Assembly (NCBI GenBank): GCA_903970455.1
Contig: CAJCIW010000153.1
Coordinates: forward strand, 1 to 14,400
Direction: 5' to 3'
Origin: Verrucomicrobiota bacterium
Lineage (GTDB): Bacteria; Chlamydiota; Chlamydiia; Chlamydiales; Rhabdochlamydiaceae
DNA: 14,400 nucleotides
The translations under genes and the position numbers were made by a program. The notes beneath the pieces are model-generated. The model saw only the letters and a list, made by a program, of their open reading frames with translations, was not told the origin of the DNA and ran no database searches. Shown piece after piece: positions 6,654-11,507 of this stretch (position 1 is its first letter; the number at the start of each line of letters is the position of its first letter).

Positions 6654-7565
6654 TCATTGAATAAATTGTTTCTTAACGAAGTTCGGTAAAGCAAAAGCTC
6701 CCAGATGAATCTCGGAATTGTAGTATTTTAACTCTCCTTCCACCTCTTGAAGCCTTCGATTCAGCTCTTTAAGAGTAATCTTGCGATAACTCTTCTCATC
6801 CGTCGCATAACCCAATGCCATGAATCCACCCACATAGGTAGGAATCGCTGCGACATAAAAACCTGTATCTTCAAAAAACGGTTTGCGCCGCTCGTACGTC
6901 TCTTTCACCTCAAACGTCTGCATAAAAGGGACCCCGTTCTGGTTGACGAAGATCCCTTTCCCATTCAAGATCCTTTTGCAGTTCCCATAAAATTCTTTCG
7001 TAAAGAGCACTTCGCCCGGTCCAATCGGATCCGTGGAATCGCAAATGATCACATCAAAGCGGTCTTTTGTATTTTTCACATATTCTGCGCCATCGTCAAT
7101 GACCAGTTCAAACCGGGGATCCTCAAAAGCTCCCTCGGACAATGTCGGAAGATACTTTTTCGATAAATCGACCACCGAGCGGTCGATCTCCACCATGACA
7201 ACCCTTTTCACATTTTTATGGCGGACAACCTCGCGCAAGATCCCCCCATCTCCTCCCCCAATGATCAATACCTGCTCCGCCTTTCCATGCGCGATCAGAG
7301 GGACATGCACCATCATCTCGTGGTAAACGAATTCATCAGCCTGCGTCGTCTGGATCACCCCATCCAGAGCCAGTACCCGTCCAAATCGATCATTTTCAAA
7401 AATCGCCAAAGCTTGCACCCCCGTTTCTTCCCGTTCAATCACACGGTCCACTCTCACAGCCTGATGCCATTCCGAGTAAAGGGTCTCTGTGTACCATTCA
7501 TTTCCGTTTGCGGCGCCGAGAAAGAAAAAAGAAGTCAGTATCACAGTCGAGGTCGTATGATTCAT
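6654..7565 (-). CDS. speE: Spermidine synthase (putrescine aminopropyltransferase) with signal peptide
   Basis: 303 residues from ATG 7565, which has AAAGG five bases upstream. Spermidine synthase moves the aminopropyl group of decarboxylated AdoMet to putrescine. All key blocks are present: ALDGVIQTTQADEFVYHEMM, the nucleotide-binding IIGGGDGGILREV, VEIDRSVV, IDDGAEYV, catalytic CDSTDPIGPGE, and AIPTYVGGFM near the end. The sequence closely resembles E. coli SpeE from WYTETLYSEW onward. E. coli SpeE begins almost at that point, whereas this protein has about 22 additional residues, MNHTTSTVILTSFFFLGAANG, with a hydrophobic core and small residues before NEW, resembling a Sec signal peptide. 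The next in-frame ATG is far inside the domain; a GTG inside the leader would not give a cytosolic-type start. No speD is seen in the window. Followed directly by the dioxygenase gene. Confidence 0.95.
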   Translation of the reverse strand: MNHTTSTVILTSFFFLGAANGNEWYTETLYSEWHQAVRVDRVIEREETGVQALAIFENDRFGRVLALDGVIQTTQADEFVYHEMMVHVPLIAHGKAEQVLIIGGGDGGILREVVRHKNVKRVVMVEIDRSVVDLSKKYLPTLSEGAFEDPRFELVIDDGAEYVKNTKDRFDVIICDSTDPIGPGEVLFTKEFYGNCKRILNGKGIFVNQNGVPFMQTFEVKETYERRKPFFEDTGFYVAAIPTYVGGFMALGYATDEKSYRKITLKELNRRLQEVEGELKYYNSEIHLGAFALPNFVKKQFIQ

Positions 7566-7604
7566 GAGCACCTTTGTTAAGTTCAGGTTAGGAAAAAATA
7601 AGTG

Positions 7605-7633
7605 ATCCTAATTTAATCCGTTTTTTTTCCCAA
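7605..7633 (-). promoter_or_regulatory. Possible promoter for the speE-dioxygenase operon
   Basis: On the minus strand TTGGGA (7628-7633) and TAGGAT (7605-7610) are separated by exactly 17 bases, each matching the consensus at four of six positions. A leader of about 33 bases would follow. Read by eye; modest support. Confidence 0.3.
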
Positions 7634-7705
7634 ACATAAATCCAAAAACTATCTGCAGAAAAGTCTTGAATTTCTACCTGCTCGATGACAAGATGGATTT
7701 TCGTA

Positions 7706-7718
7706 TTAACCCTTTTTT
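7706..7718 (+). repeat. Left arm of a 13-bp perfect inverted repeat (TTAACCCTTTTTT)
   Basis: TTAACCCTTTTTT at 7706-7718 is the exact reverse complement of AAAAAAGGGTTAA at 8026-8038. The arm ends 6 bases before the ATG of the small signal-peptide gene. The pairing stops at the TTAA on both outer sides. Confidence 0.7.
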
Positions 7719-7724
7719 GAAACC

Positions 7725-8009
7725 ATGAAACAAAAAATGCCATTAATAATTGTCGCTTCCCTGACTTCAATTTTCTTGTTCGGAGAAGAAAAAGGCTTAA
7801 ATCGAAAAATTCCAGGTCGCTTTTTTCTGCAGAAAGGAGACCAGACAGTAACGTTTGAGTTCTGCCCTGATGGTAAAGAAGACAAAAAGAAAGGAGAGCA
7901 GAAGATTGCTTTTCCCGGGACATATACAATTAATGCCCATCTTAAAGATCACGTTAGTGGAAAGGATCTAAAGTTAAGCTCAATTCTAGAAGTCCAACCT
8001 AAAAAATGA
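7725..8009 (+). CDS. Small exported or lipid-independent periplasmic protein, unknown
   Basis: 94 residues. The N-terminus is a signal-peptide-like segment: MKQK, then a hydrophobic core PLIIVASLTSIFLFG, then charged EEKG. The mature part (about 70 residues) is highly charged, with a Lys/Glu-rich stretch (KEDKKKGEQK) and alternating hydrophobic residues near the end suggesting strands; it has a single Cys and no lipobox Cys. I do not recognise a family. Neither ATG 7725 nor ATG 7737 has a Shine-Dalgarno; 7725 is chosen because it gives the basic start of a signal peptide. A 113-residue minus-strand frame (7588-7929) overlaps it but looks like a shadow. The gene is bracketed by a 13-bp inverted repeat, so it may be a small inserted cassette. 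It may also be a chance ORF, though the signal peptide argues for a real gene. Confidence 0.5.
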   Translation: MKQKMPLIIVASLTSIFLFGEEKGLNRKIPGRFFLQKGDQTVTFEFCPDGKEDKKKGEQKIAFPGTYTINAHLKDHVSGKDLKLSSILEVQPKK

Positions 8010-8153
8010 GCTAAATTGATGTTTTAAAAAAGGGTTAACTTATTTTCTCCTGTTTTCTGTCTAGTTTTGGCTAACCATTACACCACCCTCAATCTACCCT
8101 TTCTTGAAAATCCTACTTTCGCATATACCAGGCTGAAGGAAGAAAAGGTGTTT
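8010..8153 (+). other. 144-base intergenic region upstream of the LicD gene
   Basis: It holds the right arm of the inverted repeat (8026-8038) and the LicD ribosome site AAAAGG (8143-8148, five bases before ATG). The reading frame of the LicD gene is open through part of it (from an in-frame start-type codon at 8067), but that 29-residue extension lacks a ribosome site. No clear promoter pair or RNA gene is visible. Confidence 0.4.
8026..8038 (-). repeat. Right arm of the 13-bp perfect inverted repeat
   Basis: AAAAAAGGGTTAA, the exact reverse complement of 7706-7718, located 16 bases after the stop codon of the small gene. The two arms enclose 333 bases in all, outer ends included. Confidence 0.7.
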
Positions 8154-9293
8154 ATGCTCAGGAAACTACTTTGCGTTTTTTTTGGGATGGTATCCACGCT
8201 CTCTGCAGAAGAGGACGCGCGGCAGGTCCCGACAGATTTTGTCCGCGATGTGATGCAGCCATTGGGAGTCCCTGTCGTCTCTTTTTTTCATGCGATGCGC
8301 GAAAGCTATTTCCTCAATGCAAAAATCCAGAATTCCCATCTCCTTGAGTCGATCGGCGATTTCTTTCTCATCCCCTCCCATTATCTATTTGCCGGAAAGG
8401 AAATCGTCATCAACGACGAAGGGATAGAGGTCGTGCAGATGTTCAGCTATGATAACCTGCATGGGTTAAAGTCGCTCGCCTCGGTGATTGCTCTTCCTTT
8501 CAGCGAACCGTTTGGAGTTGCCTTTAAGGGTTTGGCGTATCTGACTCCCGAAGTGAGAGAACGGCATGAGAAAATTAGGGAAACCCTTCACTCCTCGTTT
8601 AAATCGAATCTGGAAATGTATGCACAAAAAGGAATTGAGAAGTTCCATTCCGATGAATTCATTCCTTGCCAAGGGCACAAACGCCCTTCCCTTTTGACAA
8701 AAAAACAGAAAGTCGAAATCCAGGCGCTCAAAGAAGTGATCGAACTCTTGGATGCCAATCAGATCGTCTATTGGATCGATTGCGGAACCTGCCTCGGGGC
8801 CTATCGTTATGGCGGGATCATCCCTTGGGACTGGGATATCGACATTTCGATTTTTATCGATGATCACGACAATGTGAAAAAAATCCTCTCCCAGCTCGAT
8901 CCCGAGAAATATCAGATTCAAGACTGGTCCAGCTATTCCAAGCCAAAAAGCTTTTTGAAGCTTTATGTCAAAGAGACCAAAAATTTCATCGACATTTACC
9001 ATTATTACATCAATGAACAAGAGCGGAAAGTCGCCTATTTCTTCACCTATTTGGAAAGCCCTTTTCCCCATAGCTGGAAAAAAACCGAGCTGAAGTGCAT
9101 GAAACCATTGAAATATGAAGAGATGTTCCCGCTGAAAAAAGCCAAATTCGATCATTTGACCGTCTGGGCCCCCAATAACGCCGTCGCCTTTTTACAAAGC
9201 AAATACGGCGAAAATCTCGAACCGACGATGGTCTGGGATGAAGCTCTGCACGACTATAAGAAAGTGGAAGACCATCCCTACTATCGGGATTAG
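8154..9293 (+). CDS. LicD-family protein with signal peptide
   Basis: 379 residues from ATG 8154, chosen because AAAAGG lies five bases upstream and because it opens a signal peptide, MLRKLLCVFFGMVSTLSA before EED. The LicD core is C-terminal: VYWIDCGTCLGAYRYGGI (205-222), then PWDWDIDISIF (224-234) with the metal-binding Asp residues 226, 228 and 230, FIDIYHY (279-285), and FLQSKYG (346-352). LicD proteins have a nucleotidyltransferase-like fold; characterised ones attach phosphocholine from CDP-choline to surface glycans, and the related animal FKTN/FKRP enzymes transfer ribitol phosphate from CDP-ribitol in the Golgi lumen. Residues about 25-185 form an extra region I cannot assign. Most bacterial LicD proteins are cytosolic, so a signal peptide is unusual. 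The stop is immediately followed by the start of the dikinase gene, implying a joint function. Confidence 0.85.
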   Translation: MLRKLLCVFFGMVSTLSAEEDARQVPTDFVRDVMQPLGVPVVSFFHAMRESYFLNAKIQNSHLLESIGDFFLIPSHYLFAGKEIVINDEGIEVVQMFSYDNLHGLKSLASVIALPFSEPFGVAFKGLAYLTPEVRERHEKIRETLHSSFKSNLEMYAQKGIEKFHSDEFIPCQGHKRPSLLTKKQKVEIQALKEVIELLDANQIVYWIDCGTCLGAYRYGGIIPWDWDIDISIFIDDHDNVKKILSQLDPEKYQIQDWSSYSKPKSFLKLYVKETKNFIDIYHYYINEQERKVAYFFTYLESPFPHSWKKTELKCMKPLKYEEMFPLKKAKFDHLTVWAPNNAVAFLQSKYGENLEPTMVWDEALHDYKKVEDHPYYRD

Positions 9294-11507
9294 ATGATTT
9301 TAAAAAGTTATACCGATCTGACTCAGATTCCCCCCAATCAAGTCAGAAAGCTCTATGGCGGCAAAGCTCTCGGGCTTTTCGAGGCGTTCCAATTAGGCCT
9401 TCCGGTGCCCGACGCTCATTTACTCAGCACTGACCACTATGAAACCTTCCTGGCAGAGCATCCCCAGCTCAAACATGCAGATTTTAAAAACAAAGCCCGA
9501 GAATTTCTTAAGCAATTGCTCTTAGATCAACTGGCTGAACTTCCCGAAGGGGTTTACGCCGTACGCTCCTCATCGCAATACGAAGATTCCTCCGTCCACA
9601 GCTTTGCAGGCATCTTTGAAAGCAAACTGAATGTTCCTAAATCAGACCTTATTACCGCTATCGCAGAGGTCTGGGATTCCTGTTTCTCGGTGCGGGCTAC
9701 TTCATACCTGAAAGGAGAGACCGTCTTGCGCATGGGAGTGCTCATCCAACCGATGATCGAAGCCAAGTATGCCGGGGTCTGTTTTTCCCGCCACCCTTCT
9801 CCCGCCAATGTCTTCGAAAACCAACATATCGTGATCGAATTTGCTCCCTGCTCCGGCGAACAAATCGTCCAAGGCGAAATCACCCCTTTCCGCCTGTCGG
9901 GAAAGATCGACGACCTGTCCCAAGTTTCCGATGCCCCCTGGATAGACACTCTCCTCAGAACCTTACTCTCGCTAAAAAACACCTACCGCCATGAGATCGA
10001 CATCGAATTTGCCGTTGATGAACAGGAGCGTTTCTGGCTGCTCCAGCAGCGCCCCATCAGCAAGATAGCCACTTCCCACCTTCTCGACCTGAAAGCGTAT
10101 CAGCGCAAGTATAAACGTTCCCTGCATAGCCTTGACATCGAACTGTTGATCGACGGATGCAGCCAATTCCTCGCTCCCTACCTCGAGGTCCCTTTTCAGT
10201 TTGAACGGTGGATGGTCATGGTGACCGGCGCCGACGAGCAGCAGGAGCTTTGGGTCCACCAGCTGATCGATGAAGCGACCGTCTCCAAAATAGCAGTGAA
10301 AGCCCTTTCGGAAGAGGGATACTTGATCCGCCTCGAAGAGCGCTACCTGGAAAGGCATCGGAAAATCCTCGATTTTTCTTATACCGCTTTTTTTCATCAG
10401 CCCGTTCCCCTTTCCCATCGATTTTTCCAATGGACTGAATTCATGACCCCGTTATGGGCCCACTATTACGCCCCCATGTTCCTGATTGAATCCCTTCATC
10501 GCATCCTTCTTGAGGGAATGAGGGAAGTCGACGCTGATTATGCAGACGCCGATCTCTTTTTCATGGGCACATTTGGCATAGCCACTTTGTCCGATATTCT
10601 GTACCAGGAATTGGGCAACCTCAAAAACAAAATGGGAACGCTCCCCTCTGCATTCACAGAACTCTCCTCCCTACATCAGCAAAATTTGGGGGAAATCTCA
10701 GACAAATTCGGATTTTTGAAATGCCATCAGATCACAGAAAGAGGTTATACACCCGAAGAGATTTTTAAGATGCTCGGCGACGTGTCCCCAGAAGGGAAAA
10801 AAGAAGATGAGTCCCCATACCGCAAACTCTGTAAAAAATATCTGATCTCCGATCATCAGCGCGCCCTATTTGAGAGTTTTCGAAGGTGGATGCGCTTCCG
10901 CAATCAAGAAATGGAATTCGTCATCTCTGCCATCGTCCGCTCCCGTCCCCTTTTCGATGAGATCTGCACAGCTCTTTCCATCACGATCGAGCAATTTTGG
11001 AATTCCTCCAAAGAGCTCATCGGAAAAGCCCTCAAAACACACAATTCCGCCATTGCCCTATCCCTATCCCGTCAAAACCTAGTGATCTATCGCAGCTACG
11101 GTAAAACGCGCCTGTTCAACAATATCACCGTCCAAACCCCTACAGCAGAATCCGGCAAAGGGCTAAAAGGAAAAACAGTCTTCGGCCAAGGCCAGCTCAA
11201 GGCCAAAGTAAAAATCGCCTTCAAGCCCCAGGAATTGGAAAAAATGGGTCCTTTGAAAGAGCCGCATGTCCTTGTCACAGGGATGACCACGCCCGATTTT
11301 ATCCCTTATCTGCAGAAAAATTTCGCTGCCTTAATCACCGATGAAGGGGGCATCCTCTGCCACGCGGCGATCGTCGCCCGAGAAATCCAGATGCCCTGCA
11401 TCGTAGGCACAGGCATCGCGACTGAAAAGCTCAAAGACGGCATGATGGTTACGATCGATTTTGATCGGGGCGAGATCGTTCAATTTTTTGAGGTAAGCGA
11501 CAGATAG
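9294..11507 (+). CDS. PEP-synthase/rifampin-phosphotransferase-like dikinase, substrate unknown
   Basis: 737 residues. The N-terminal ATP-binding (PPDK-type ATP-grasp) domain shows YGGKALGLFEAFQLGLPVP (21-39), YAVRSSSQYEDSSVHSFAG (88-106), VLIQPMIEAKYAGVCFSRHP (149-168), GEQIVQGEITP (188-198) and DIEFAV...LLQQRPIS (236-256). The C-terminal phosphohistidine swivel domain (about 622-735) has ITDEGGILCHAAIVARE (681-697) with the phosphorylated H690. Between them, about 260-615, is a helical region without the PEP/pyruvate barrel of true PEP synthase or PPDK. This order (ATP-grasp, unknown middle, His domain) is that of rifampin phosphotransferases, which use ATP to give AMP, Pi and a phosphorylated product. 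The middle region should choose the acceptor. It starts directly at the LicD stop. A soluble cytosolic enzyme; the 3' end overlaps the next convergent gene by 28 bases. Confidence 0.85.
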   Translation: MILKSYTDLTQIPPNQVRKLYGGKALGLFEAFQLGLPVPDAHLLSTDHYETFLAEHPQLKHADFKNKAREFLKQLLLDQLAELPEGVYAVRSSSQYEDSSVHSFAGIFESKLNVPKSDLITAIAEVWDSCFSVRATSYLKGETVLRMGVLIQPMIEAKYAGVCFSRHPSPANVFENQHIVIEFAPCSGEQIVQGEITPFRLSGKIDDLSQVSDAPWIDTLLRTLLSLKNTYRHEIDIEFAVDEQERFWLLQQRPISKIATSHLLDLKAYQRKYKRSLHSLDIELLIDGCSQFLAPYLEVPFQFERWMVMVTGADEQQELWVHQLIDEATVSKIAVKALSEEGYLIRLEERYLERHRKILDFSYTAFFHQPVPLSHRFFQWTEFMTPLWAHYYAPMFLIESLHRILLEGMREVDADYADADLFFMGTFGIATLSDILYQELGNLKNKMGTLPSAFTELSSLHQQNLGEISDKFGFLKCHQITERGYTPEEIFKMLGDVSPEGKKEDESPYRKLCKKYLISDHQRALFESFRRWMRFRNQEMEFVISAIVRSRPLFDEICTALSITIEQFWNSSKELIGKALKTHNSAIALSLSRQNLVIYRSYGKTRLFNNITVQTPTAESGKGLKGKTVFGQGQLKAKVKIAFKPQELEKMGPLKEPHVLVTGMTTPDFIPYLQKNFAALITDEGGILCHAAIVAREIQMPCIVGTGIATEKLKDGMMVTIDFDRGEIVQFFEVSDR

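Noticed and set aside
6641..6657. ATGA overlap at the speE stop suggesting a coupled gene
   Set aside because: That ATG opens a frame of only five codons; the dioxygenase starts at ATG 6643 in another frame.
7588..7929. 113-residue minus-strand frame upstream of speE
   Set aside because: No ribosome site or recognisable motif; it overlaps the small signal-peptide gene and the likely speE promoter.
8067..8153. 29-residue N-terminal extension of the LicD frame
   Set aside because: No ribosome site before 8067; the start at 8154 has AAAAGG and gives a proper signal peptide.
8466..9155. 229-residue minus-strand frame
   Set aside because: Lies fully antisense to the LicD gene, which has clear family motifs in the same bases.
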